Origin: Lachnospiraceae bacterium
GTDB taxonomy: Bacteria; Bacillota; Clostridia; Lachnospirales; Lachnospiraceae
Direction of reading: 5' to 3'
Assembly: GCA_910575035.1 (NCBI GenBank)
Contig: CAJTDL010000009.1
Location: 62,001-126,000, forward strand
Length of the DNA: 64,000 nt
Part shown: piece by piece, positions 34,817 to 44,384 of the stretch
Layout: every line of letters begins with the position of its first letter
How positions within the stretch are numbered: the first letter of the stretch is position 1
Notes under the pieces: generated by a model
What the model was told of the DNA's origin: nothing
Seen by the model: the letters and a program-made list of their open reading frames with translations, nothing else
The model's database searches: none
Position numbers and translations under genes: made by a program

Positions 34817-36178
34817 TTATCCTGCCTCTTCCAGGTTCCGCGTGATATCCTTCAGCCAACGGAAGCTCTTATAATGGCGGTATACCACAGGGATTTTCCA
34901 AAATTCATCCAGGCATAAAATAAAATATACCACCATCGGCGGCCATTTCAGCACAAATGCGGACAAAAAGCCCAGAGGTATGCTAATACACCACATAACC
35001 ACAATATCACAGGCCATACCAAACCTGGAATCGCCTCCAGCCCGGAAAATACCAGCGATCAACAGGGTGTTCATGGCCTGCCCCACCACATAATAAGCGC
35101 TGATCAGCAGCATGAAGTTCAAGTAACCAGCCGCCCTGTCTGTTAAGCTGAAAAAGAGGAATACCATCGGACGGATCAGAATCAATAACAGGCCGGTGCC
35201 TACTCCCACTGCCAGGGTAAGCCAACAGGATTTTCTGGCGTCCCGCTTTACCTCATCAAATTTCCCTTCCCCAATTTCAATCCCCAGCAGCACAGAGGCT
35301 CCTGCCCCCATGGCAAAACACAGGATGGTACACAGGTTGCGTACGGTAGACGCTACGGAACTGGCGGCTACCACATCTGCATTCATATGCCCCATAATCG
35401 CAGAATACAGGGAGAAAGCCACCGTCCAGGCACAGTCATTAATCAACGCTGGAACCGCATATTTAAAAAAGTCCATCAACAGCAGCCTGTGCCTGCCAAA
35501 CATAACCTTCAGGCTTATACGGAATACCTTTCCCCGGGCAGCATCCAACAAACACAGAAGAAGCTCCGCCACCCGGGCCGTCACTGTGCCGATGGCCACG
35601 CCTATCACCCCCAGTTTCGGCATTCCCGCAAGCCCAAAGATAAACACTGCATTCAGCACCACATTCAAAAATAAGGCAATCGAACTGATCACAGTGCTCA
35701 AATGCGCCCGCTCCATACTTCTCAGAGCACACAGATAGACCTGTGAAAAGCTCATGCAGACATAAGATACGCCTATGATCCGCAGATAAGAGGCTCCAAT
35801 GGAAACTAACGTCTCATCATTGGTATAAATCCGCATCAGCGCCTGCGGAGCCGCCACTGCGCCAATAGCCAAAAGAGCCGTAATCACTACAGCAATTTTC
35901 ATGGCAATCCCCATAACCGCCTGGATCGCATTGGTATCCTTCTTCCCCCAATACTGGGAAGCCAGCATGGTAACCCCCGAAGAAATCCCAAAAAACAACC
36001 CTGACAGCAAAAACTGGAACTGGTTTGCCAAAGATACCGCTGACAATTCCGTCTGCCCCACATAGCCCAGCATAAATACATCTGCGGAATTTACCGCATT
36101 CGTAATAAAATTCTGAATTGTGATCGGTATCACCAATGAAGCCAATGAATGGTAAAATCTTCTATTTTCTGCTTTCAT
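34817..36178 (-). CDS. MATE-family efflux transporter
   Basis: 453 residues with twelve predicted hydrophobic segments and the two-fold repeated MATE layout: NAVNSADVFMLGYVGQTELSAVS near 28-50 and the counterpart AIMGHMNADVVAASSVASTVRN near 265-285. MATE proteins export drugs, lipids or metabolites in exchange for H+ or Na+. It lies first in a probable operon with the AgrA/AgrC-like pair and the protease, so its export could be under their control or could supply or remove the signal; that link is inference. Confidence 0.88.
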   Translation of the reverse strand: MKAENRRFYHSLASLVIPITIQNFITNAVNSADVFMLGYVGQTELSAVSLANQFQFLLSGLFFGISSGVTMLASQYWGKKDTNAIQAVMGIAMKIAVVITALLAIGAVAAPQALMRIYTNDETLVSIGASYLRIIGVSYVCMSFSQVYLCALRSMERAHLSTVISSIALFLNVVLNAVFIFGLAGMPKLGVIGVAIGTVTARVAELLLCLLDAARGKVFRISLKVMFGRHRLLLMDFFKYAVPALINDCAWTVAFSLYSAIMGHMNADVVAASSVASTVRNLCTILCFAMGAGASVLLGIEIGEGKFDEVKRDARKSCWLTLAVGVGTGLLLILIRPMVFLFFSLTDRAAGYLNFMLLISAYYVVGQAMNTLLIAGIFRAGGDSRFGMACDIVVMWCISIPLGFLSAFVLKWPPMVVYFILCLDEFWKIPVVYRHYKSFRWLKDITRNLEEAG

Positions 36179-36193
36179 CCCTTTTCCCTTCTA

Positions 36194-36309
36194 TAAACAA
36201 AAGCAACTCCCTAACCTATTTTCTCCAGATATTCTATCCTTTAAACAAAAGCAGCTCCCTAACCCAATTCCTCCAACCTTTCTATCCCTGCAGCCTGGGC
36301 ATATGCCCA
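36194..36309. repeat. Two 48-bp direct repeats and a 14-bp palindrome
   Basis: TAAACAAAAGCA(A/G)CTCCC TAACC occurs at 36194-36216 and 36242-36264, giving two diverged 48-bp units. A perfect palindrome TGGGCATATGCCCA follows at 36296-36309. They fill the space between ychF and the MATE gene and may form the MATE promoter region. Confidence 0.55.
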
Positions 36310-36369
36310 ATAAAATCCTCTGCTGCAATCAACGGAATATCAATCTTGTAACGCTGCAAAGCAGCGGGC

Positions 36370-37467
36370 CTACACATTAAAACGGAACAAGATCACATCC
36401 CCATCCTGCACCACATACTCTTTTCCTTCCAGCCCCACAAGGCCTTTTTCTTTCGCCGCAGCCAGGGACTTGCACTCCAGCAGATCCTGGTAATTCACCA
36501 CTTCAGCCCGGATAAATCCCCGTTCAAAATCCGAATGGATCTTCCCCGCAGCCTGCGGCGCCTTCGTCCCTTTCTTAATCGTCCATGCCCGCGTCTCATC
36601 CTCTCCAGACGTCAGGTAACTGATCAGCCCCAACAAGCTATAGCTTGCCTTAATCAGCTTCTCCAGCCCAGACTCCGCAAGCCCTAATTCCTCTAGGAAC
36701 ATGGCCTTCTCCTCATCGTCCAGCTCTGCGATCTCCTGCTCAATCTGGGCGCAGATCACAAATACCTCGCACTGCTCTCCCTTCGCATTCTCCCGCACCT
36801 TCTGCACAAAGGGATTGCCAGCCCCATCTTCCGCCAGGTCATCCTCTGCCACATTCGCCGCATAGATCACAGGCTTTGCCGTCAGCAGGTTATACCCTTT
36901 AAACCATTCTTCCTCATCCTCATCTGCCGTCTCGAAAGTCTTTGCCAGCTTCCCTTCCTCCAAATGGGCTTTGATACGCCCTAACAGTTCCAGCTCCCGG
37001 GCAAGAGCCTTGTCCATCCTGGCTGCCTTGGCAGTCTTTGCAATCCTGCGCTCCAAAATCTCAATATCAGAAAAAATCAGTTCCAGGTTGATGGTCTCAA
37101 TATCCCGCACAGGGTCAATGCTCCCATCCACATGGACGATATTGCTGTCCTCAAAGCAGCGCACCACATGGACAATGGCGTCCACTTCGCGGATATTGGA
37201 CAAAAACTGGTTCCCCAGCCCTTCCCCCTTGCTGGCTCCCTTCACCAGGCCTGCAATATCCACAAATTCGATGACGGCAGGCGTCACCTTCTTAGAATGA
37301 TACAAATCTCCCAGCAGCTTCAGCCGCTCATCTGGCACAGCCACAATCCCCACATTAGGGTCTATGGTGCAAAAAGGGTAATTGGCAGACTCTGCGCCTG
37401 CTTTTGTCAATGAGTTAAATAATGTGCTTTTCCCCACATTGGGCAATCCTACGATTCCTAATTTCAT
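36370..37467 (-). CDS. ychF: YchF/OLA1-type ATPase
   Basis: 365 residues, normal length. The Obg-like G domain has G1 [13 protein letters not shown]3 [17 protein letters not shown] and a non-standard G4 (NVAE instead of NKxD), the change that switches this family to ATP. A coiled-coil insertion (about 135-200) and a C-terminal TGS domain ([13 protein letters not shown] to [13 protein letters not shown]) follow. YchF associates with ribosomes and influences stress and oxidative responses. Good AAAGGAG site before the ATG. A housekeeping gene, so it anchors this part of the window as chromosome. Confidence 0.96.
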   Translation of the reverse strand: MKLGIVGLPNVGKSTLFNSLTKAGAESANYPFCTIDPNVGIVAVPDERLKLLGDLYHSKKVTPAVIEFVDIAGLVKGASKGEGLGNQFLSNIREVDAIVHVVRCFEDSNIVHVDGSIDPVRDIETINLELIFSDIEILERRIAKTAKAARMDKALARELELLGRIKAHLEEGKLAKTFETADEDEEEWFKGYNLLTAKPVIYAANVAEDDLAEDGAGNPFVQKVRENAKGEQCEVFVICAQIEQEIAELDDEEKAMFLEELGLAESGLEKLIKASYSLLGLISYLTSGEDETRAWTIKKGTKAPQAAGKIHSDFERGFIRAEVVNYQDLLECKSLAAAKEKGLVGLEGKEYVVQDGDVILFRFNV

Positions 37468-37581
37468 TTTATCTTAATCTCCTTTGTTTTTTCTTATATT
37501 TTATAGGGTTTTCGCCTCTCATGTTTTTGGTTACGTACTGTTTTTGACCAGCATTCCTACAAGCTCCCCTGTCCTAAGCCA

Positions 37582-37719
37582 CTATCTGCACTCTTGTAGT
37601 TTACGGAATAATTTCTGTTTCCGTTGTCCATATCTGGTGGTAAATCTACCAACATAGAACCCATCAGACCTTTGGCTTATTCCAACACCAAGTTCCTTTC
37701 CTTTTAAGACTTTTCCCAT
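37582..37719 (-). pseudogene. N-terminal stub of a tyrosine recombinase (Tn916/ICE-type integrase)
   Basis: A 45-codon frame from ATG 37719 to a TAG at 37582 encodes MGKVLKGKELGVGISQR, then DGFYVGRFTTRYGQRKQK and LFRKLQECR. This is the typical N-terminal arm-binding (AP2-like) domain start of Tn916- and ICE-type integrases of Firmicutes. A good GGAGC-like site precedes the ATG. The core-binding and catalytic domains (about 350 residues) are missing. It marks the edge of former mobile DNA just downstream of ychF's promoter side and next to the McrBC genes. Confidence 0.7.
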
Positions 37720-38077
37720 AGTAAAAGCTCCTTTCAAAAAAGAGCCTTAACACCTATGCTAGTATAGCATATCAAGACCCAAAAGTAAATCATTGGATTT
37801 CTATATTTCCAATATGCGGCTTAGAAAAAGTTCAAATTCTCTGCCTTTTACAAATTTCTTTTTCCCCACATACAGTACAAAGCTACAACTTGGCATCTTT
37901 AATAATTCTTCTATAAACGCACAAAAAGGACAGCCCAGACTTTTCCCATAAGTCTGTAACTGCCCTTGCGCTGTGTTAATGAAAAATAATTCAAAATCCT
38001 TTGAAAATATCTGCAAACAATTGGGAATACATTTATCGTTTTTTCACATAATTTTGCATCTATTTCAAGCATTCCCA
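37720..38077. other. Interval between integrase stub and mcrC
   Basis: No convincing gene. A 71-codon minus-strand frame at 37801-38016 (TTG start, CPFC motif) has no ribosome-binding site and no recognisable family, so it is not called. The interval is A+T-rich. Confidence 0.35.
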
Positions 38078-39394
38078 TTACAATACCTTCTCTACTTTCT
38101 CTATTCTCTCTTTCAGTTCCAAAAGACTCTTATCGATATTTGCCACGTCAACAAAAAACAAATAAACCTTGATATTATCACCACTATCATATGTTTTATC
38201 TTTAATTTTTTCCGTATCTTCAGTCTTTGGATATAAGAGCCAAATCTCTGAAGTATTATACTTCTTACCATAAGCATACATCTGATACATATCTGCTTGA
38301 GAAATACCATAGTTTTTCTTCACATCATTCACCAGACATTTCCACTTCGTATCGAGAATAATGGGCTGTCGTTCTTTGTTCTTCATAACAATATCCGGCC
38401 TTAACGCAAACCGCTTCTCAGGTGCAATAAACAAATAATGCCCTTTATCTTGTGTTAAAACATTCCATCCCGTTCCACGCATAATACGCCGCAAATTATC
38501 TGCCACATATGCTTCGAAGACTTTCTCCATAGAAAATAACAGTGCTCTTGCAATATCCCCACCAGAAAAAAATGTAAAACTCTTATTCATCAAGAATACT
38601 TTTGACCATGGTATAACCGTTTCATAATCCTTGGTATTCCTGCCAATTTCCACCTGAGCAAAGTCCTTCTGGTAATTGACTGAAGTATCTACCAATTCAA
38701 AATATGATAAAAGCTGCCGTATTTCCTTTGCATTAAGATTGTCATTTGTCACCTTTTGCAACTTGAGAAGGGTTGCTTTAATTAACCTATTTTCTGGACG
38801 GTTAACATGGTATTCATCATATGCCACATAAAATCTCTCTTTATGAGCCACATTACATTTGATATGCTCACTTACCATTAATTTGCCTTTATAATATCTT
38901 AGATTATCCTCCTGCTGTATGTACGCTGACTTCAACCCCTTCTTTGCCAACGCCCGTACCTCAGATATATACATATTGATGAATATTTCATAAAGATTCA
39001 TCCGGTCAGTAGCAAGATTGGCATTCTTAAAAACTTTGCAAGGAAAATCCTTCATACTTTGAAGCATTTTTATAAATACTTCTTTTGTTCTATCACTGCT
39101 ACCATCATCAAATACAATCTTGGGTAATATTTCAATTTGATACCCATTCTGCATCTGAATCATGCCTACATAGTTCTTTACATGAATAACATCACCCAAA
39201 CCACGCTTGTTGTAAGAAATACTCATAAACTCTAAAGAATCTGATTCCCCTCCATCCTCCGGCGCATTGTTGCGAATAAAATCTTCCAACTTCTCGAAAT
39301 CCTCTTTAGGCATCTGTCGATATTTTTCTGTTGATACGTTTTCATTCTCACAGATAATGGAATCGTATTCCCTCACCGTAAACGGTTCTTTCAT
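38078..39394 (-). CDS. mcrC: McrC-type subunit of a modification-dependent restriction system
   Basis: 438 residues, start ATG 39394 just 14 bases after the McrB stop. The N-terminal half is the beta-rich McrC domain that docks on the McrB ring (VKNYVGMIQMQNGYQIEILPK). The middle has the ENRLIKATLLKLQ helix typical of McrC. The C-terminal nuclease domain has the PD-(D/E)xK signature: LRPDIVM near 325 and ILDTKWKCL near 345. McrC supplies DNA cleavage when the McrB GTPase ring translocates from modified sites. Codon use and base composition are more A+T-rich than in flanking chromosomal genes. Confidence 0.9.
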   Translation of the reverse strand: MKEPFTVREYDSIICENENVSTEKYRQMPKEDFEKLEDFIRNNAPEDGGESDSLEFMSISYNKRGLGDVIHVKNYVGMIQMQNGYQIEILPKIVFDDGSSDRTKEVFIKMLQSMKDFPCKVFKNANLATDRMNLYEIFINMYISEVRALAKKGLKSAYIQQEDNLRYYKGKLMVSEHIKCNVAHKERFYVAYDEYHVNRPENRLIKATLLKLQKVTNDNLNAKEIRQLLSYFELVDTSVNYQKDFAQVEIGRNTKDYETVIPWSKVFLMNKSFTFFSGGDIARALLFSMEKVFEAYVADNLRRIMRGTGWNVLTQDKGHYLFIAPEKRFALRPDIVMKNKERQPIILDTKWKCLVNDVKKNYGISQADMYQMYAYGKKYNTSEIWLLYPKTEDTEKIKDKTYDSGDNIKVYLFFVDVANIDKSLLELKERIEKVEKVL

Positions 39395-39408
39395 CTTATC
39401 ACCACTCT

Positions 39409-42400
39409 TTAAAGACTCTTATGTATTTTCTTGTAACTTTGTATATTCGTAAATGATTCTGTTTGAATTTCATACTTTCTTTCAGGCAATCCGCTTATAT
39501 CGCTAACATACCCATTAAATATATCATCTTCTACCGGCGAATCTTTTACAAATTTTAGCTTATCATCTTTATCATTATCGCCAAGCACCAACTGTATCTT
39601 GTTATAATCCTCATAGAAATACTCCTGCAACAGTGGTACAACCGATTTCCGGAAAATGCTTCCTAAGCATTCTACTGTCGGATCATCCTTTAATTTTGCA
39701 AAGAAAGCATGGCCGATTGTATGCTCTCTATCATACAAATACTCAATACGTTTATTGATTATTTCAAGCATCTTTGCAACATCTAATGTTTGTCCCTTAT
39801 CAATTACAACATTGGCTCCCATATCATTAAGCACCTGTGGATTCGGCATCATCTCAATAAATTGGAAACGCCTGCGTAAAGCAGTATCCATCAAAGCAAT
39901 AGACCTATCTGCAGTATTCATTGTTCCAAGAATATACACGTTACCTGGTACACTGAAAGGTTCGGCTGAATATGGAAGAACCGCTGACATTTCTTCATCT
40001 GCACCTTTTCTCTTTGTTTCCTCAATAAGTGTTATCAATTCACCGAATATCTTAGAAATATTACCACGATTTATCTCATCAATAATAAACACATAGTTCT
40101 TATCATTTGTTTTATATGACTGTGGCTGAACCCGCTTAAGCAACTCACCTATTTTTACACGTTTCAAACAGTAAATTGGGTCATCTCTTAAATACTTATT
40201 CCCATTCAATTCTTTTATATTGACAGGTTTTCCCTGATAAAGCCACTTTACATTTCTCTTCCATCTGTAGCTTGTCTTAGATTCGTCATATTTATACTCT
40301 CCGGTTACAACAGCAACACCATCAATGTCTGTACCACTTCCGGAATAAGATACTGCAATATCGCCCACCTTCAATCTGCTAACAAACTGGCCTACCCAAT
40401 AATATTCCGTAGTTCCATCACATTCTTCCTGTCGTTTCCAGTCAAATTTTATAGTTCCGTCTGCAAAACATTCTTTCTTTAAATCGCTATCTCCCGGCTG
40501 TTTTAATGTTACCTTCCATACCCTTGCAGAATGGTCAATATTCTCTATTTTAGGAATTTCAGCAGATTTACAAAATGCTTTAAACACTCCATCTTCTATT
40601 GAGTATCCTACTTCTTCCCTTAAATCTTCTACATTCGGCTTTATTCCTTCAATAAATTCCTCATATCCGTATGACTGATGAAATGTTGTAAATGCAATCC
40701 TCCCTTCCTTTTTAAGCTCATTATATCTATTAAGGACTTTCTGGTATTCAGCTTTTGCCTCAGACTCTACTTCTTTAAAAGGTCTGTTATCAGCAATAGC
40801 TACTGCATAAATTGTAGTATAATATGTCTTTCCGGTTCCGGGAGGCCCATATAAAATCATGTTATGGTCAAATGCAACTGTAGTATTCATATCCTCAAAT
40901 ACACCTTTCTCTGCCAAATTCTTCACCGCTTCTTTTAACGGTTCTCTTAATTTCCACTGAAATACACCATCTGCTCGAGCATCTGCATCTTTGCCTACAA
41001 ACAGAACCGGCCAATACTGCGCCGAACCATTCTCACGTTTGCATAATTCACATCCTGTCTCCCTTGCAACATTTTTGGAGATATTATTGGCATTTGTAAG
41101 ATAATGGCTATAGGTGTTACCATATTTAGCAGCTATCTGTTTGCAAGTAGCTACACCACCCATTTTATACATATAATACAAAACATCTAAATGCTCATGA
41201 GAGCAAGCCGACACTAACAGCTTTTCATAGGTTACAGCATCAATTCCCGGATTATACTCAGAAAGCGGAGGCCAATATTCATCTTCATTAATTATCGAAA
41301 CAGACGTATCCTTGCCCAGAACATATTCATAATATGGAATTAAAGCTGCTACTGCTTCTAATAAACCCTGCTCAAATAATTCGTTAGTAGAATCCGGAGT
41401 TCTTTCCAATATTCGACAAATCTGAACCTTATTATATGTTCCATCTGCAACCTTCTTTTTTATTTGTTCCTGTGACTCACTAAGTTCAAATGGATGTCCA
41501 TATTCATTACTTCCTGAAGCATATGTCAATTGATGTTCTATACCAAGTGGAAGTTCCAAAAATTTATGAAACGTATCCATCGCAGCCTTATCTGGCTTGT
41601 CATTCGCAATTTCAAGACTGATTCTATATCTAGGTTTCTTTGGATTTGATGCCATATCTGCAAAAATAGAAATACTTTCATTTCTTGCTGCATATGAACT
41701 AAATTTCATCTGCGCCCATAAATATTTTCTTGTTTTTGTTCCAGAACCATCCAGCCATGACATAGGTTCACATTTATCTAATCCGAAACGCTCATTGCAA
41801 AGAGCTGCCATTTTCTTCATCTCTGCAATAGCCTCTTGTCCTTTTTTCTTAATCTGAAAAAGCCTCTCTTTTTCGACAGGCGGTACACCCGGTGCATTTG
41901 GATTTGAATATGGAACCTCAAGATTGTCTTCCAAATACTCAAGCACTTGTAAGTAATTAATGTTTGTAGGTGGCATTACAATACTTGGATACTGTTCCTT
42001 TACAAATACCATTAATTCTTCCATTGTAAAATCACGGCCATTCATTTTCAATACGTCATTTTTATTTAATCCATCTGGAATAGTCTTTGTTGGAAATTCT
42101 GATAAACACGAAAGTCTTCTTAAACTCTTATCCTTTTCATTGTCCCCGCGCAAAAAATTATATGTATGCTGTTTAGCATCTGCACAGCACCACCAAGAAA
42201 CTCTTGCATTATCAACATTATCCTTAGTTAAACTCTGTGCCCGCTTTACAATTTTCGAATTTTGGAAGTACATATCCTGCTTCTTGACATCCGGATTATT
42301 CTCATACGCTTCACCAGCCATTAAAGCTGCTGCAATCCAAACAGCTTGAATAACAGTGTATTTCTTTGCATTGAAATTCTGCGACATAAATTTCTCCAAT

Positions 42401-42756
42401 GTATCCGTAACTTTGCTGGGCCCCTGTATTGTATTTAATCCATTTGCCAAGAGAATATCCTTCGGATACAAATCATCTGGATATTCCTCTATTAACTCTA
42501 GGCACATATGCCTTTTATAATTTTCGCCAGCTTCACCTTTTACAAATCCCGAATCATCTATTGTTGATTCAGTCTTATCAACCACTATTGCTTTACATTT
42601 AAACTTAATTGCACTTATTGGCGCTCCTACATAAATATATACAAAAGCTCCCACCTCTACATTCGTACTCTGCTTCCAATCAAGTTTTTTCAATGTTTGA
42701 AAAGCCCTAACAACATCATATTCTTTCGTATTACATGGAATCACCCAATTTACCAC
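39409..42756 (-). CDS. mcrB: Large McrB-type AAA+ GTPase with two EVE/PUA-like reader domains
   Basis: Start is GTG 42756, eight bases after a perfect AGGAGG; the longer frame adds 39 unrelated residues. 1115 residues. Order: EVE-like modified-base reader at the N-terminus (about 1-130, WVIPCNTKEYDVVRAF, GAFVYIYVGAPISAIKFKC); unassigned helical region; MrcB_N-type domain (about 300-470); a domain with Cys-rich GCELCKRENGSAQYWPVLF and FQWKLREPL (about 500-625); then AAA+ with Walker A YGPPGTGKT (about 636), Walker B FIIDEINRGNISKIFGELI (about 889) and GTMNTADRSIALMDTALRRRF. A second EVE-like segment (about 740-865; YYWVGQFVSRLKVGDIAVSYSGSG) is inserted between Walker A and B. Known McrB proteins usually carry one reader. 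GTP use is inferred from the MNTADRS motif. Confidence 0.88.
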   Translation of the reverse strand: MVNWVIPCNTKEYDVVRAFQTLKKLDWKQSTNVEVGAFVYIYVGAPISAIKFKCKAIVVDKTESTIDDSGFVKGEAGENYKRHMCLELIEEYPDDLYPKDILLANGLNTIQGPSKVTDTLEKFMSQNFNAKKYTVIQAVWIAAALMAGEAYENNPDVKKQDMYFQNSKIVKRAQSLTKDNVDNARVSWWCCADAKQHTYNFLRGDNEKDKSLRRLSCLSEFPTKTIPDGLNKNDVLKMNGRDFTMEELMVFVKEQYPSIVMPPTNINYLQVLEYLEDNLEVPYSNPNAPGVPPVEKERLFQIKKKGQEAIAEMKKMAALCNERFGLDKCEPMSWLDGSGTKTRKYLWAQMKFSSYAARNESISIFADMASNPKKPRYRISLEIANDKPDKAAMDTFHKFLELPLGIEHQLTYASGSNEYGHPFELSESQEQIKKKVADGTYNKVQICRILERTPDSTNELFEQGLLEAVAALIPYYEYVLGKDTSVSIINEDEYWPPLSEYNPGIDAVTYEKLLVSACSHEHLDVLYYMYKMGGVATCKQIAAKYGNTYSHYLTNANNISKNVARETGCELCKRENGSAQYWPVLFVGKDADARADGVFQWKLREPLKEAVKNLAEKGVFEDMNTTVAFDHNMILYGPPGTGKTYYTTIYAVAIADNRPFKEVESEAKAEYQKVLNRYNELKKEGRIAFTTFHQSYGYEEFIEGIKPNVEDLREEVGYSIEDGVFKAFCKSAEIPKIENIDHSARVWKVTLKQPGDSDLKKECFADGTIKFDWKRQEECDGTTEYYWVGQFVSRLKVGDIAVSYSGSGTDIDGVAVVTGEYKYDESKTSYRWKRNVKWLYQGKPVNIKELNGNKYLRDDPIYCLKRVKIGELLKRVQPQSYKTNDKNYVFIIDEINRGNISKIFGELITLIEETKRKGADEEMSAVLPYSAEPFSVPGNVYILGTMNTADRSIALMDTALRRRFQFIEMMPNPQVLNDMGANVVIDKGQTLDVAKMLEIINKRIEYLYDREHTIGHAFFAKLKDDPTVECLGSIFRKSVVPLLQEYFYEDYNKIQLVLGDNDKDDKLKFVKDSPVEDDIFNGYVSDISGLPERKYEIQTESFTNIQSYKKIHKSL

Positions 42757-43449
42757 AGGCTTCACCTCCTTAAATGTTCTGATTTGCCGTGTTTTGGCAC
42801 AATTTGCAAGGTTTGAGGTTTTCGTTTGAATTTCTGGTGGTTGCCTATCTGGGAACAGGAAGGCAACCACCACAAAAAGTAAAATGGCTACCTCCTACGG
42901 CAAATAGGGGATAGCCTGTACAGCTCGTAAGCCCTGTTCATTAGTTTCCGGTGGCAATCATCGGATACGGCAAATATCCTTTGATTGTTTCTATAACTGA
43001 TTATAAACGATTCCTTGCCTATTTGCAAGTGTCTTCCCTTCTTCTCCCAGCGCATCCCCGCCAGGCGGGTGTGTGTTTAATCGGCTGCTACAATTCGCCA
43101 GTATCCGTTTTTTTGGTGCATTTAACAACTTCCAAATCATCAAGAGTATCATTATTTTTCAGAAAGCCATAATCAGTACAGATCCGTTTGTGTGAATCGT
43201 TTCCGTAAATTCTCCAAGGAATTTGTGCTGCACTGAAATATGCGTTCAAAAAGGTTTCCCCTAATATAAAGCCCAAAGGTTATTTTAACCGCCTTCGGAA
43301 TCAATCTTACAGAACTGGACAGAATCAAAGAATAACAACTAAATAGCAACCAATAAAAAAGAGTGTGAAGCCTTTGCTTAGTTATCAAGGGCTTTGCATT
43401 TTTTTATTGGAGGTTAGGACATAAATAACTATTTCAAGAACATCCACAC
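42757..43449. other. Gene-poor interval upstream of mcrB
   Basis: No gene with support. Short frames such as 43088-43276 (minus) have no ribosome-binding site or family. The interval contains the hairpin at 43350-43410 and leads into small remnants of mobile genes. Confidence 0.4.
43350..43410. terminator. Long-stem bidirectional terminator-like hairpin
   Basis: CCAATAAAAAA...GAAGCC (from 43350) pairs imperfectly with GGCTTTGCATTTTTTTATTGG (ending 43410). A-rich left and T-rich right flanks are part of the stem, so it can act in both directions. Confidence 0.6.
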
Positions 43450-43539
43450 ACCGGAAGAACACTTACCCACTATAAGGCTGAACTGAAAGCACTCGGATTC
43501 AGGTGGAGCAAGCAACGCAAAAAATGGCACTGGCAGTGA
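43450..43539 (+). pseudogene. C-terminal remnant of a mobile-element protein
   Basis: Thirty codons without a start encode TGRTLTHYKAELKALGF followed by RWSKQRKKWHWQ and a stop. The G-T-H-LK-GF-W-KKxWHW pattern is the C-terminus of a small domain common in plasmid and ICE proteins of Clostridia. The rest of the gene is absent. Confidence 0.5.
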
Positions 43540-43647
43540 TCCCTCTCGTCTTTCCATACATTTCCTACTATATTACAAGGTTTATTCTGACAGTAATTAT
43601 TACAGGATTTTACATGCCGAATTAAATACCGAATATATATATTCCAC

Positions 43648-43758
43648 TTAGCCAGCTGCAATGCATCTATAGTCTCTCCAAAACCGTTCCATGTTAGAAT
43701 AATACAGGTCACTTTCCTGCAAGTAATATATAAATGGTGATGTGTCCAAAAAAACCAT
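43648..43758 (-). pseudogene. VapC-type PIN toxin remnant
   Basis: From ATG 43758, one base after the antitoxin stop, 36 codons encode MVFLDTSPFIYYLQES and DLYYSNMERFWRDYR, the first strand, catalytic Asp and first helices of a PIN ribonuclease. The frame then stops. A DALQLA motif typical of the PIN C-terminal half appears shortly downstream in another frame (near 43665), consistent with an internal deletion plus frameshift. Intact VapC toxins are about 130 residues and cleave RNA; this one should be dead. Confidence 0.65.
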
Positions 43759-43759
43759 T

Positions 43760-44009
43760 TTAAAACCTGTCATCCCTTAACTCCTTTATATAGTCCTCTA
43801 TTTCTTCTACACTCCTCCCCGTTGGCATAAAACATGCCTTTGAATCAATGATTCTTTTCCTCTTTTCTGCCCTTGATTCTATCTTCTGCATATTGATCCT
43901 ATCCAAAATTGTAATAATTACTTCGTCACCAATTATTGAGATTCTTGCGGTCATCTTCATCTATCACAATCTGCTTTCCATCATGATAACCTTTCACTGC
44001 TGCCAACAT
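43760..44009 (-). pseudogene. VapB-type antitoxin, frameshifted
   Basis: ATG 44009 has AGGAGG with a seven-base spacer and opens MLAAVKGYHDGKQIVIDEDD, the usual N-terminus of antitoxins paired with PIN toxins. This frame ends at a TGA near 43926. The expected continuation (IGDEVIITILDR to GRSVEEIEDYIKELRDDRF) is in the next frame and ends at 43760. Removing one A from CTCAATAATTGG would restore a single 80-odd residue protein, so a one-base insertion is the likely lesion. Gene order and the TAA-A-ATG junction with the toxin are typical of VapBC. Confidence 0.7.
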
Positions 44010-44384
44010 AATATAACCTCCTATCCTGCGAATTGCCCTATCATTATATGCCTATTATAGCATTCCTTCCAGTAACATGCGCACCAGCAGATTTTTCCAC
44101 TGATGCCAATTCTTTGATTAGTATTCACGGCCAATGTAAGCAACTTAAGGGATACTATAGGCAAGAGGTGGCTAAGCGGCCGTCAGGAGGAAGCTGGGCT
44201 GCCAGGACACGAATTTAGGTGAGCCTGCTGTTACTTTTTTACAAAAAAGGCATGGAAATTTCGCAATATTTGGAAAAAAATTTCAACTTTTTATCACTTT
44301 AATGCAGGAAACTATTTACGGATTCCAAAAAAAATGATATGATTATTTCGATTTTTGTTTAGAATAAACGATTGGAGAAGAAGA
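44010..44384. other. Upstream region of the acyl-CoA ligase genes
   Basis: No gene. Contains TATTCACGGCCAAT near 44120, a fragment resembling the dispersed repeat at 61.7 kb, then an A+T-rich stretch (44230-44360) that probably carries the rightward promoter of the ligase gene, although no clean -35/-10 pair was identified. Confidence 0.4.

Noticed and set aside
37801-38016. 71-codon minus-strand frame with a CPFC motif between the integrase stub and mcrC
   Set aside because: TTG start without ribosome-binding site, no recognisable family; probably chance.
43088-43276. 62-codon minus-strand frame upstream of mcrB
   Set aside because: No ribosome-binding site and no family resemblance; lies in a region of decayed fragments.
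43470-43712. 80-codon minus-strand frame overlapping the toxin remnant
   Set aside because: Its only meaningful part is a DALQLA piece that belongs to the broken PIN toxin; the rest is out-of-frame sequence.
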